Source: Streptomyces rimosus subsp. rimosus (GTDB taxonomy: Bacteria > Actinomycetota > Actinomycetes > Streptomycetales > Streptomycetaceae). Taken from it: DNA of 64,000 bases. How positions within the stretch are numbered: position 1 is the first letter of the stretch; every line of letters begins with the position of its first letter. Shown piece by piece: positions 24,682 to 33,128 of the stretch. The notes below the pieces were generated by a model. That model worked only from the letters and a program-made list of their open reading frames with translations, was not told the DNA's origin and ran no database searches. Made by a program: the position numbers and the translations under genes. Location: positions 177,914 to 241,913 of the forward strand of contig NZ_JOCQ01000010.1 in assembly GCF_000720725.1 (NCBI RefSeq), read 5' to 3'.

Positions 24682-24994
24682 GCTTCTCTTTCTGATCGGG
24701 GGTGCTTGGTGTGGATTCGGGTCGGTGGCTCACGCATGGGGCGAGGATTCGTGGGGCGTGACCGACTTGTCCCGTCGCGCGGGCGGTCAGCTTGAAGGAA
24801 CCCCTGCGCGAGCGTGGGCAACCGCCGAGGACCAGGTGAAGGTAGCTGCCTCTGCGAGCCATGTCGAAGTTGCGTTTTCCCTGCCCAAGTGGCTTCTTGT
24901 ACAGGCTCTTGCGGGAGCTGGGCGGTGGCGCTGCCTGCCGCCGTGAAAGTCCGCATCGGACCGGCGACTGCGGAGGAGCAGCATCGAGCCGGGC

Positions 24995-25025
24995 TTGAAG
25001 CTGCCCCAGCGGAAGCCTCTACCGT
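24995..25025 (+). promoter_or_regulatory. MerR-type promoter with 19-bp spacer
   Basis: TTGAAG at 24995-25000 and TACCGT at 25020-25025 are separated by 19 bp, the over-long spacing that MerR activators correct. The spacer CTGCCCCAGCGGAAGCCTC carries a partial inverted repeat. A nearly identical element drives the paralogue at 58.7-59.5 kb. The remaining part of the 24682-25079 gap holds no gene I can recognise. Confidence 0.75.
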
Positions 25026-25079
25026 CCTGAGCAGGGCCGGAGATTCCGGCCCGGTGAAGCAGGTGTGAGGGAGGCGGCG

Positions 25080-25841
25080 ATGGCCTGGCCGATCGCGGAG
25101 GTCGCCCGGATGTCGGGTGTGACGGCCCGGACGCTACGACACTACGACGATATCGACCTGCTGCCGCCGGCCTGGGTCGGGACCAACGGCCACCGTTACT
25201 ACGAGGAGCGCCAACTGCTGCGGCTGCAGCAGGTTCTCGTGCTGCGGTCGCTGGGCCTGGGACTGCCTGAGATCGGCCGGATCCTGGCCACGCAGGTCGA
25301 CGAGCTGGAGGCCCTGCGGGTCCATCACCGTCGGCTGCTGGCCGAGCGCGACCGGCTGGATGCCCTGGCCGGCACCGTCGCCCGCACGATCACCGAACTG
25401 GAGCAGTCCAGGAAGGACGGCACAGACATGATCAGCATCAGCCGGCCGGAGAACCTGTTCGAAGGCATCCGGTCTGCCCAGTGCATGCAGGCCCTGCGCG
25501 GTTTCCCGGAACTGGCCGGGGCCGTCGAGCGGCGTACCGCCGCGTTGAGCAAGGCCGCGATCGAGGCCGACGAGCGCGAGCGCACGGCGCAGATGGTCCG
25601 GCTGGCGGAGCTGTTGGCCGCCGGCCTGCCCGCTGACGCCGACGCGGTGCAGGCCGAGATCGACGCCCAGTACCGGACGTTGGCCCAGAGCCGGGCAGCC
25701 ACCGCCGAGGAGTACCGCGCGATCGGGCGTTGCTGCGTGGAGAACGAGCACTGGCGCGCGGTGTACGAGTCGATCGCGCCGGGCCTGGCCGCATACCAGC
25801 GGGCCGCCATCGAGGCGTACGCCGCCACTCGGCTGCGCTGA
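25080..25841 (+). CDS. MerR-family (TipA-like) transcriptional regulator, paralogue 1
   Basis: A 253-residue MerR protein. The HTH is WPIAEVARMSGVTARTLRHYDDI with the wing NGHRYYEERQLLRLQQVLVLRSLGLGL, then a dimerisation coiled coil (about 75-115). The C-terminal 130-residue domain (LAELLAAGLPADADAVQAEI, EYRAIGRCCVENEHWRAVYESIAPGLAAY) is TipAS-like and all-helical, a ligand-binding domain that in TipAL traps thiopeptides. ATG 25080 follows GGGAGGCGGCG. A second copy of equal length lies at 58743-59504, and the two share their promoter design. Autoregulation is expected; the ligand is unknown. Confidence 0.88.
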   Translation: MAWPIAEVARMSGVTARTLRHYDDIDLLPPAWVGTNGHRYYEERQLLRLQQVLVLRSLGLGLPEIGRILATQVDELEALRVHHRRLLAERDRLDALAGTVARTITELEQSRKDGTDMISISRPENLFEGIRSAQCMQALRGFPELAGAVERRTAALSKAAIEADERERTAQMVRLAELLAAGLPADADAVQAEIDAQYRTLAQSRAATAEEYRAIGRCCVENEHWRAVYESIAPGLAAYQRAAIEAYAATRLR

Positions 25842-25923
25842 GACGGGACCGGGCCGCCGCCACGGGGGTGCGGCGGCCCTGCCGGGCCGGATCACTTGCC
25901 GGCTCCGCCGACATAGCCCCTTT

Positions 25924-26565
25924 TCACCTCTCCTTTCTCCGGAGCACGGCATACCGGGCCGGCCAGTCCGTAACCCCCGTCTGTCGGCCGAAATCAGCAA
26001 TCCGAAGGTCGAGCACGGTGAACCACGCATCCACTGCCTTGAGAAAAGTCTTTTCAGTGGTCCAGGACGGTCCGCTGAACTGGTCCAGGGCATTCTCTTC
26101 GCTGAGCGCGGCGGCGCCGACATGTACCCACAGTCCGCCAGGGCGGCACATCCGGGCCATCGCCGCGACGAACGTCCGACGCTCTCGATCTGTGGGGCAG
26201 GTGTGCAGTACACCACGGTCGAGGACCACCGGGAACAGGCCCAGGGGCACGTGGCCGGTGACGTCAAGAACCTCATACCGCACTGCCGCACCGGCCGATG
26301 TGCGCCGCCGGGCCTCTTCGATCGCGTGGGCTGAGAAGTCGCAAGCCGTCACGGTATAGCGGCGGTTGGCAAGCCATCGAGCGGTGGTCCCGAGACCGCA
26401 GCCGACGTCCAACACGCGGACTGGGGGCGGAGCGTACTCGGCGAGGAGTTCGCCGAGTACGGGGGGCGGTTCCTCGTCCCATCCGGCGATCGCGGAATCG
26501 TACGTGTGGTCCCATTCAGCCGCGTTCAGGGAGCGCAGCGGCATGGCTGCTTCGCCGTGAGGCAT
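25924..26565 (-). CDS. Class I SAM-dependent methyltransferase
   Basis: A 213-residue methyltransferase. The SAM motif is VRVLDVGCGLGTTARWLANR near residue 55, then TACDFSAHAIEEARRRT and VVLDRGVLHTCPTDRERRTF, of the TehB/thiopurine-type group. The substrate is unknown. The ATG at 26565 was preferred because the longer frame adds Cys-rich, non-homologous residues, and a weak AAGGA sits just before it. It is convergent with the MerR regulator, whose 3' end is 82 bp away. Confidence 0.85.
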   Translation of the reverse strand: MPHGEAAMPLRSLNAAEWDHTYDSAIAGWDEEPPPVLGELLAEYAPPPVRVLDVGCGLGTTARWLANRRYTVTACDFSAHAIEEARRRTSAGAAVRYEVLDVTGHVPLGLFPVVLDRGVLHTCPTDRERRTFVAAMARMCRPGGLWVHVGAAALSEENALDQFSGPSWTTEKTFLKAVDAWFTVLDLRIADFGRQTGVTDWPARYAVLRRKER

Positions 26566-27490
26566 GGTCCTTGATTCCTCTCTCTGCTGTGCTCCGGTAC
26601 GCAGCCGCTGTTTTCTTCCGTCAGCCCACAGCCGGCCAGCGGGTGATACGGGAGGGCAACCACCACAAGAGGGAGCCGATCTGGTGAACGAGGCCTGCCT
26701 GCATTCCTCCATACACGAGTGGAGCATGAAACTGGAGTAACTTTCTGGGGCTACGGCCCTCGAACAGGCTCGCTGTGACGTTTCATTTTGGTCAAGGGTT
26801 CTGTCGAGTCATGGTCATTCGACCGGTGACTGCGTTGGACCGCGACCATCGGAGCCGGATCCACACCGCGGTTCCCGGCCCGCCAAGAAGCCCCGCCTTG
26901 ATGGCTTCTGGTGACCGAGAGCTCGCGGCGACGAGCAGGATCCGCTGTGCCGATCAGCCAAAAGCCGGCTGGGGTTCCTCCTGGCGCGGAGGTTTCGTCG
27001 ATGGTCAGGGGTCAGGCATGTGCGACACCGCGAGTCCGCGCCGCCACAAGATCACTGCGGCGGTGGCTCCCTGCCTCTCCAAAGTTGCGACAGTTTCGAC
27101 AGGGTCGAAATGAGCAGCCGTTCAAACCGATTCGGCCGTTCGGCCTCTCGGAGAAGAAGAACGGCCTCCCTACCACTCCCCCAGTTCCCTGTCCGGATTT
27201 CACCGCTCTCCACCACCCAGCAAGATCACACCTGACGACGTCATCGAGGTGAGGTGGTTGCGCACAAGATCGCGTGTTCTGCCGCTGATCGGACCGTTGG
27301 CGCACCCGTGCAGTCCGCCGGCCGCCATCGGCCGCCATCGGCCGCCATCGGCCGTCGTACGAAGGCCTCTTGCACCCGTCGCGACCTACGAAGCACTCGC
27401 CCGCGCCGACCCCACTCTCCCCGATGGCCAACGCGAAGGCGCCGACTGGCTCCGCAACTGCGCCCGAACTTCCGCGCGTGTGGTCGCGCC
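26566..27490. other. 925-bp region with no recognisable gene
   Basis: Many short frames exist on both strands but none has a family, good ribosome site or consistent codon use. The composition is less GC-biased in parts (for example around 26740-26800 and 27080-27140), which could mark promoters or old insertions. A short 10-bp tandem repeat is at 27321-27350. I see no transposase similarity. It separates the methyltransferase from the NUDIX gene. Confidence 0.5.
27321..27350. repeat. 10-bp tandem repeat, three copies
   Basis: The unit GCCGCCATCG is repeated three times without change at 27321, 27331 and 27341, with a partial fourth copy after it. It lies in the non-coding stretch upstream of no obvious gene. 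Simple replication slippage is the likely cause. Confidence 0.6.
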
Positions 27491-27964
27491 TCAGTGCTGG
27501 ATCAGGCCGCCGACCGGGACGGCAGCGACGTGCCCGGTCGCCGGAAGCGTCTGCGCCAGGGCTAGGCCGATGTCGACCAGCGATGACCGGCGCAGGCAAG
27601 CGACATCGGGTATCGGAGTCCAGACCGACTCAGCGATTTCGCCGTTCGGCTCCGGCCGCAGCCGGCCCCCGGTGATACGAACCTGGTAGAAGACGCCGAC
27701 ATTCTGATGGTCCGGCCCGCCGAGGACGGCACGTTCGGCCGCGGGGATCACCCGGGAGTCCACACCCAGCAGGCGTTCGACCACCGCGTCGCAGCCGGTC
27801 TCCTCGGCGACTTCCCGGACCACCGCGTCGAACGGATCCTCCGCGTGCTCGACCCTGCCGCCCGGAAGGGTCCAGTTGCTCTCGCCCTTCGGCGGCACAT
27901 GACGGGCGAGCAGCACCCGCCCGCCCTCGATGCACACGGCGTACGCCGCCAGCCGAAAACTCAT
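27491..27964 (-). CDS. NUDIX hydrolase
   Basis: A 157-residue NUDIX protein. The Nudix box is complete: GGRVEHAEDPFDAVVREVAEETGC fits G-x5-E-x7-REVxEExG. The protein starts MSFRLAAYAVCIEGGRVLLARH, with the usual first strand. It cleaves a nucleoside diphosphate linked to another moiety; the substrate is not identifiable. The start at 27964 places the beta-strand at residue 5; the longer frame is unrelated. A tandem arrangement with the HxlR gene (same strand, 105 bp upstream) could make them one transcript. Confidence 0.88.
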   Translation of the reverse strand: MSFRLAAYAVCIEGGRVLLARHVPPKGESNWTLPGGRVEHAEDPFDAVVREVAEETGCDAVVERLLGVDSRVIPAAERAVLGGPDHQNVGVFYQVRITGGRLRPEPNGEIAESVWTPIPDVACLRRSSLVDIGLALAQTLPATGHVAAVPVGGLIQH

Positions 27965-28069
27965 TCCCCCGCACCTCCCACCGGACCTTATCCCGATGCC
28001 CAAGGTCCATACATGCATGCCGTGAGCGGCACAGTGGAGCGATCGCGTGGATCATCCAACAGAAGCGGC

Positions 28070-28450
28070 CTAGGCGGGCCTGGTGTCGTACTCGGCGCGG
28101 GCGGCGTCGATGTGCGGCAGGTGCGTGATGCTCCACTCCAGCAGCGGCGCCGTGGCGTCCCGGAGGGTCCGGCCCATGGGGGTGAGCTCGTAGCTGACGT
28201 GCGGCGGCATGACGTTGTGAACGGTGCGGCTCAGGATTCCGTCCCGCTCCAGGCTGCGCAGCGTCACGGTGAGCATGCGCTGGCTGATGCCGTCGACGGC
28301 CCGCTTGAGTTCCGTGAAGCGGAGCGGTCCGTCCTTGAGGGTGCGGACGACGAGGAGTGACCACTTGTCGCCGACGATGCCGAGCACTTCGCGAGTCCGG
28401 CACACGTCCTGCTGCTGTGCCGGTGTCGGCTCGCTGTTCCTCGCGTTCAC
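28070..28450 (-). CDS. HxlR-family transcriptional regulator
   Basis: A 126-residue HxlR winged-helix protein. It has the family core LGIVGDKWSLLVVRTLKDGPLRFTELKRAVDGISQRMLTVTLRSLERDG and the C-terminal YELTPMGRTLRDATAPLLEW. GTG 28450 has an ideal AGGAGGT six bases upstream. It is divergent from the alpha/beta hydrolase at 28608, a common pairing in which HxlR represses the enzyme and itself. The gap holds an inverted repeat (28460-28533) that may be the operator. HxlR proteins often respond to aldehydes or redox stress. Confidence 0.9.
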   Translation of the reverse strand: MNARNSEPTPAQQQDVCRTREVLGIVGDKWSLLVVRTLKDGPLRFTELKRAVDGISQRMLTVTLRSLERDGILSRTVHNVMPPHVSYELTPMGRTLRDATAPLLEWSITHLPHIDAARAEYDTRPA

Positions 28451-28459
28451 GGTTACCTC

Positions 28460-28533
28460 CTGAGAACCGAGGCACTGAAATGTGCCTTATTGCCGTATGT
28501 GTAGCGGTGAATCACTCTGGTGGTGGTTCTCAG
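28460..28533. promoter_or_regulatory. Inverted repeat in the HxlR/hydrolase divergent promoter
   Basis: CTGAGAACC at 28460-28468 recurs inverted as GGTTCTCAG at 28525-28533, with 56 bases between. Each is followed or preceded by ACCGAGGC-like sequence. Arm spacing over five helical turns would suit two separate half-sites or DNA looping by HxlR dimers. Confidence 0.4.
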
Positions 28534-28607
28534 AGAGTACCGAGGCGCGAAGGGGAACCGTCTGTGACCTGCGCGCCTTCATTCCGTACGAGGAGATCGT
28601 CTTTCCC

Positions 28608-29345
28608 ATGTCCACGTTTCTACTGATACACGGCGCTTGGCACAGCGGGCAGTGCTGGGAGCGGGTGGTTCCGCTGCTGGAGCAGGCGGGGCACCGGGTG
28701 CTGGCACCGTCGCTGACCGGCTACGGCGACAAGGCGCACCTGCTGGGGCCCGAGGTGGGGCTCGACACCCATGTCGCCGACATCGCCGGGCTGATTGCCG
28801 ATGAGGAGCTTGCCGATGTGGTGCTCGTGGGCCACAGCTACGCGGGGCTGGTCATCTCGTCCGTGGCCAATCAGGTGCCGGACCGGATCGCGCACCTGGT
28901 CTACCTCGACGCGATGGTCCCGGAGGACGGCGAAACCGCGGTCGACGTCCAGCCCGTCACCCGCAAGCTGATCGACCTCGCCGCGAGCTCCCGAAGCGGC
29001 TGGCGGATTCCTCCGTTGCCTGAACAGCCGCACCCCTTCGGCCTGTTCGGCGTTACGGATCCCGTTGATGTCGCATGGCTGCGTTCGATGCTTTCGGATC
29101 AGCCGGTGCGGTGCCTCCAACAACCGGTCCGGCTGGACAACCCGGCCGTGCACGCGATCCCGCGCACGCACATCCACTGCGTCGGCGCGACACCGACGGG
29201 CATCACCCGGCGTCCCGTGCCCCCGGCGCAGCCCAACGGCTCTCCTGCACAGATATGGGAACTGCCGACCGGCCACGATTGCATGATCACCATGCCCGCC
29301 GAACTCACCGCCCTGCTGCTCAAGCTCGATCCGCAACGGGGCTAG
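28608..29345 (+). CDS. Alpha/beta hydrolase (esterase-like)
   Basis: A 245-residue alpha/beta hydrolase. It starts MSTFLLIHGAWHSGQCWERVVPLLEQAGHRV with the His-Gly oxyanion motif. The nucleophile elbow is VVLVGHSYAGLVISSV near 80 (Ser), and the His is in ELPTGHDCMITMPAELTALL at the C-terminus. This group contains salicylate/alkyl esterases and hydroxynitrile-lyase-like enzymes. GAGGAG lies 11 bases before ATG 28608. It is divergent from HxlR, which probably controls it. Confidence 0.88.
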   Translation: MSTFLLIHGAWHSGQCWERVVPLLEQAGHRVLAPSLTGYGDKAHLLGPEVGLDTHVADIAGLIADEELADVVLVGHSYAGLVISSVANQVPDRIAHLVYLDAMVPEDGETAVDVQPVTRKLIDLAASSRSGWRIPPLPEQPHPFGLFGVTDPVDVAWLRSMLSDQPVRCLQQPVRLDNPAVHAIPRTHIHCVGATPTGITRRPVPPAQPNGSPAQIWELPTGHDCMITMPAELTALLLKLDPQRG

Positions 29346-29443
29346 AACTCCAAGCCGCGGATCGTTGCATGGCGTGGTCTTGCGCCTGTCGGCCGCTGCG
29401 AAATCCATGCTGGTCCAGCGCACCGTCCGGGTAGGGTTGGGCA

Positions 29444-29944
29444 ATGCCCGAGCTGATGCGGCTGCACGCCGGACATGCCTCGGCGGTCCTGGCCTTCGAG
29501 CTGGCGAACCGCGCCTACTTCGCGGCCTCGGTCTGCGACCGCGGCGATGCGTATTACGACCGGTTCACCGACCGGTACAGCGCTTTGCTTGCCGAGCAAG
29601 AGGCCGGTGTCTGCGCCTTCCACGTGCTCGTCGCCGAGGGCGGATCGGTCCTGGGACGGTTCAACCTGTACGACTTGGAGAACGGCACCGCCGAAGTCGG
29701 CTACCGGGTCGCGCAGCGCGTCGCCGGCCGCGGTGTGGCGACCGCGAACGTCCGGGAACTGTGCCGCCTGGCGGTGGCGTCCCACGGGCTGCACACCCTG
29801 CGGGCGGCCACCGCCCACGATAACGCCGCGTCCCAAAAGGTTCTGGTCAAGGCCGGGTTCGTCCAGGTCGGGCCCGCCGACCCGGCCGACCTCGGCGGCA
29901 AGCCAGGCACCTGGTATCAGCGCGACCTCGCACTCCAGCAGTAG
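29444..29944 (+). CDS. GNAT acetyltransferase (RimJ/RimL-like)
   Basis: A 166-residue GNAT protein. It contains VLVAEGGSVLGRFNLYDLEN, the acetyl-CoA loop YRVAQRVAGRGVATANVREL near 95, and ATAHDNAASQKVLVKAGFVQVG at 125-145, the usual order of the RimJ/RimL type. The substrate may be a protein N-terminus or a small molecule. It is the last gene before a 750-bp gap and the lasso cluster; it lies outside the compact cluster but on the same strand. Confidence 0.85.
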   Translation: MPELMRLHAGHASAVLAFELANRAYFAASVCDRGDAYYDRFTDRYSALLAEQEAGVCAFHVLVAEGGSVLGRFNLYDLENGTAEVGYRVAQRVAGRGVATANVRELCRLAVASHGLHTLRAATAHDNAASQKVLVKAGFVQVGPADPADLGGKPGTWYQRDLALQQ

Positions 29945-30691
29945 ACGGTGATCTTGCTTGCGTGGCGACTGAGAGGCGGGCACGGCTCCACCGCTGATCA
30001 CCGATGGTGAAGACCGGAAATCGCGCCATGCCCGAGTGCAGGCGGCCGCAACACATCCCTTTCGACCAACCACGAGCCATCGAAAGCTCGTTTCCTGTCC
30101 CGAACGGCGGAACATCCGACCAAGTCTGTTTCCGGCGCAAAGTTTGTATCCGGCCTGTAGCGGGGTTTCCTGCAAAATCCCGGTCGGGGCAGTAACGGCA
30201 CTCCAATGCCCCTCCCCGCGGAGTTTCCGTTTCAGCTTCGGCGTGCGCTTCCGCGCCATTGTTCCGGTCCGTACGAGTCAGCGCCGGCAGCTGGTTCACG
30301 AAGACACCAGCAGGTCCGCCGCAACGTCACGTCCGTCCGGCGCACGGCCTCGGTCACCGTGGCATAGAGCTGCTTCTCGCGATGCTCCCACCTTCGCCAC
30401 CTGCTGGACCAGTACGGAAACGCTCGTGACAGAACGCACCGTGGCGCAAGCCGCTCACCGCTTGCCGCGAGCGGTGAGCACGTGACACGACACCACGGCG
30501 TGAAAGCCGAAACACACGCCCCCGGCGTACTGCCCGCCACCATGGGCGAGTCATTGTGGTGATGTTCTCATCATTCTTACGGTTGCGGCGCGGCATCAAC
30601 CGCTCGCGGGAGCGAAGGCGCAAATACATTCGTATTGCGTCGGCCGGGCTCCCGTGATTCGCGTTATCCCCCAGGGAAAAGGAGTGCGACC
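29945..30691. other. 747-bp gap before the lasso precursor gene
   Basis: No gene on either strand can be supported. Short frames here have no family, and no regulator or kinase typical of lasso loci is present. Features seen are a perfect 9-bp hairpin at 30453-30479, an AT-rich segment around 30615-30640 with AATAC-ATTC-GTATT as an inverted repeat, and AAGGAG at about 30680, the ribosome site of the precursor. It presumably holds the cluster promoter. Confidence 0.5.
30453..30479. terminator. Perfect 9-bp hairpin
   Basis: GCTCACCGC pairs exactly with GCGGTGAGC across a 9-base loop. It may be a terminator upstream of the lasso cluster, insulating it from reading through the GNAT gene, or an RNA structure in a long leader. 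No U-tract follows. Confidence 0.4.
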
Positions 30692-30799
30692 ATGACGTAC
30701 GAGCGTCCCACACTCACCAAGGCCGGCGGCTTCCGCAAGGTGACCGGCGTCAAGAACACCGGCCCCAAGGATGTTCTCGGCGGCAAGCAGCTCCTCTGA
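30692..30799 (+). CDS. Lasso peptide precursor
   Basis: A 35-residue precursor too short for usual gene callers. The leader is MTYERPTLTKAGGFRKVTG. It has the YxxPxL (YERPTL) and GxF (GGF) elements read by the leader-binding B1 protein. Its Thr at position -2 (T-G before the core) is the hallmark of lasso leaders. The core should be VKNTGPKDVLGGKQLL: an eight-residue ring from the Val1 amine to the Asp8 side chain, and an eight-residue tail. AAGGAG lies eight bases before the ATG. The next gene starts 146 bp later. A Gly19 start with Asp9 closure would put Thr at -1 and is less likely. Confidence 0.85.
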   Translation: MTYERPTLTKAGGFRKVTGVKNTGPKDVLGGKQLL

Positions 30800-30944
30800 C
30801 GCGACCGGTGCGGGGCCGCTGAGCGGGCCCGCACCGTGCTCCGGGCCGGGCCGGCCGACGGAGCCGGCCCGGTCTGCGGCCGGCCCGGCCCCGTCGGCCG
30901 GTGCCCCGCCCGCTCCCGACGTCACACCGACCGAAGGCGTAGCC

Positions 30945-32804
30945 GTGGAAGAGTCCCTGTCTTTGTCGGCCCTGTCCAGCTGGTTCGTCGTCCTGCCCGA
31001 CACCGGAGCGGCCGCCACGGTCGCCGCGAAGGCGCTCTCCTACGCGTCACACAGCCTGCGTCACGCGTCCGGCAGGCCCTGGCTGGTGGGCCGGTGGGCA
31101 GCGGAGTCGGCCGTCGTGGGAGTGCACGGCGAATCCCGCGTCGCCGTGATCGGCGAACATTCCGTCACCCTCCGAGAAGCCCGACGCGCCGCCGCGGCGA
31201 CAGCCACCACCGCCTCGCTGACGGCACTGGAGCGGCACAGCACCGCGTGGGCCGGCAGCTTCCACCTCGTGGCCAGTTCGGGCGGCCGGGCCCGCGTGCA
31301 AGGGGGAGTCGTCGACCTACGGCGGGTGTTCCACGCCGACGCCACGCCTCCGACGCCCGCCCGGGTGACCATCGCGTCCGACCGGGCCGACGTACTGGCC
31401 GAGCTGGTCGGCGCGGAGCTGGACGAACGCCGTCTCGCCCTGGAGCTGCTCACCCTGGGCGTTCCGCACCCCTTGTCGGGGGCCCCGCAGTGGCGGGGCG
31501 TCCACGCTCTGCGCGGCGGCCACTACTTGAGTCTCGACACCGACGGACGGGCCCGGTCGGCCCGGTGGTGGTCGCCGCCCGACCCCGACGTCCCCCTGGC
31601 GGAGGGCGCAGTGCGGCTGCGCGAGGTGCTGACCTCTGCCGTCGATGTGCGTACGCGGGGACGCGGCCTGGTGACGTCGGATCTGGGCGGCCTGGACTCG
31701 ACCGCCGTGTGCTGCGCCGCGGCACGCGGGGACGCGAAGGTCGTCGCGTACACCGCCGCCCTCCACGACGAACTCGGCGACGATGCGCACTGGGCGCGGC
31801 AGACCGTCCAGGCCCTGGGGTCGGTCGAGCATCACGTCGTGCCCGCCCAGGACACCGCCCTGACGTTCGACGGTATCGATACGCTCCAGGACATCCTGGA
31901 CACGCCGAGCATGCTCACCGTCGACCGCAACCGCCGTATGCACCTCGTGGCACTGGCAGCGGCCCGAGGGTCCGCCCTCCATCTGACCGGGCTGGGAGGC
32001 GACGAACTCCTGGCCGGAACGCCTGCCCGGCTGCACTCCCTGATATCCGGCCACCCGCTTCTCGCCCTGCGGAACGTGCGAGGGTACGCGGCCAAGTACC
32101 AGTGGCCCCGGCGCAAGGTACTGCGCCAACTGGTGGACCGCCGCTCCTACCGGGCCTGGCTCGCGCGGGTCGCCCGTGACCTGACCGGCCCGGCGGCCGC
32201 CGCGGACGAGCCGCTGCTCGACTGGTCCGTACCTCCCCGGATGCCGCCCTGGGCCACGCCCGAGGCCGTCGCGGCGGCGCGCGAGCTGCTGTGTGCCTGC
32301 CTCCCGGACGCCGAACCCCGGGGCAGGGGGCACGGTGAACACCGGGAGCTGGCCGCGATGGACGGTATCTCGCAGTGGACCCGGCACATCGGGCAGATGG
32401 CCGCGCCCCTGGGGGTCACCATTGCGGCCCCGTACTACGACGACCGTGTCATCGAAGCGTGCCTCGCGGTCCGGACACCGGACCGGATCACGCCGTGGCG
32501 TTACAAGCCGCTGATCGTCGAAGCCACCCGCGGCATCGTGCCGGAGGCCGTCCGCACCCGCGGCACCAAGGCCAATGCCACCTTCGAGGAAGAGACCGGG
32601 CTGCGGCGCCACCGCAGCCGGCTGCTGACGCTCTGCGAGGAATCCCGGCTGGGCCGGCTCGGCCTGATCGATGTGGGAGTCCTGCGGGAGTGGTGCCGCC
32701 GCTCGCTGTCCGCCGAGACCGAAAGCTACCTGCTGCACCCGACCGTGGCCTGTGAAGTGTGGCTGCGCTCCCGCGAAATGACACCGGCACCGCCCGGCCA
32801 CTGA
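30945..32804 (+). CDS. Lasso cyclase, asparagine-synthetase-like (lasso C protein)
   Basis: A 619-residue protein with the asparagine synthetase B layout. Residues about 1-190 are a GATase-like domain that lacks the N-terminal catalytic Cys, as expected for lasso cyclases that do not use glutamine. Residues about 200-600 are the PP-loop ATPase: SDLGGLDSTAVCCAA, LHLTGLGGDELLAG and TPWRYKPLIVEATRGIVP. It adenylates the acceptor Asp of the precursor and closes the macrolactam with the core N-terminus. GTG 30945 was chosen because GAAGG lies seven bases upstream; earlier frames add only low-complexity residues. The gene directly follows the precursor. Confidence 0.92.
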   Translation: MEESLSLSALSSWFVVLPDTGAAATVAAKALSYASHSLRHASGRPWLVGRWAAESAVVGVHGESRVAVIGEHSVTLREARRAAAATATTASLTALERHSTAWAGSFHLVASSGGRARVQGGVVDLRRVFHADATPPTPARVTIASDRADVLAELVGAELDERRLALELLTLGVPHPLSGAPQWRGVHALRGGHYLSLDTDGRARSARWWSPPDPDVPLAEGAVRLREVLTSAVDVRTRGRGLVTSDLGGLDSTAVCCAAARGDAKVVAYTAALHDELGDDAHWARQTVQALGSVEHHVVPAQDTALTFDGIDTLQDILDTPSMLTVDRNRRMHLVALAAARGSALHLTGLGGDELLAGTPARLHSLISGHPLLALRNVRGYAAKYQWPRRKVLRQLVDRRSYRAWLARVARDLTGPAAAADEPLLDWSVPPRMPPWATPEAVAAARELLCACLPDAEPRGRGHGEHRELAAMDGISQWTRHIGQMAAPLGVTIAAPYYDDRVIEACLAVRTPDRITPWRYKPLIVEATRGIVPEAVRTRGTKANATFEEETGLRRHRSRLLTLCEESRLGRLGLIDVGVLREWCRRSLSAETESYLLHPTVACEVWLRSREMTPAPPGH

Positions 32805-32826
32805 CCGAACAGGAGAGGTGACGGCG

Positions 32827-33084
32827 ATGTACGCGCTGAAACCCGGTGTTCTGCTGACCGAAACCGAGTACGGCATGGCGCTGCTCGACCAGAAGAGCGC
32901 CGAATACTGGACGCTCAACCCCACGGCAGCCGTCGTCCTGCGGACCCTGCTGGACGGCCACGGCATCGACCAGGCGGTGGAGGCACTGACCGGGCACTAC
33001 GAGGGCGTCGACACCGACCTGGCCACCCAAGACGTCACCCGCATCATCGACGACCTGCGGTCCGCGGGCCTCGTCGCACCGTGA
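32827..33084 (+). CDS. PqqD-family lasso leader-binding protein (B1, RRE)
   Basis: An 85-residue RiPP recognition element. It starts MYALKPGVLLTETEYGMALLDQKSAEYWTLN, typical of lasso B1, and continues TAAVVLRTLLDGHGIDQAV with the helix-strand pattern of PqqD. It binds the leader through the YxxPxL motif and presents it to the protease and cyclase. ATG 32827 has AGGAGAGG eight bases upstream. It lies 22 bp after the cyclase gene, and its stop overlaps a GTG of the next frame, so the genes are one operon. Confidence 0.92.
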   Translation: MYALKPGVLLTETEYGMALLDQKSAEYWTLNPTAAVVLRTLLDGHGIDQAVEALTGHYEGVDTDLATQDVTRIIDDLRSAGLVAP

Positions 33085-33128
33085 CCGCCGCGGCGGTCAC
33101 GCGCCGGATCCCGAGGAAAAGGTACGCC

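Noticed and set aside
27321..27350. CRISPR-like or satellite array
   Set aside because: The unit is 10 bp with no spacers, so it is a simple tandem repeat. No CRISPR array or cas gene was seen in the window.
26566..27490. Transposase or prophage remnant in the gene-free stretch
   Set aside because: No translated segment matched a transposase motif I recognise, and no terminal repeats were found.
30354..30713. A 119-codon minus-strand frame over the lasso promoter
   Set aside because: It crosses the precursor gene antisense, has no ribosome site and no family, and is rich in Arg as expected of a chance frame.
30749..30796. Core beginning at Gly19 of the lasso precursor with Asp9 closure
   Set aside because: It would leave Thr at -1, not at the conserved -2 position. 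The Val1-Asp8 reading fits the leader rule better, though only MS can settle it.
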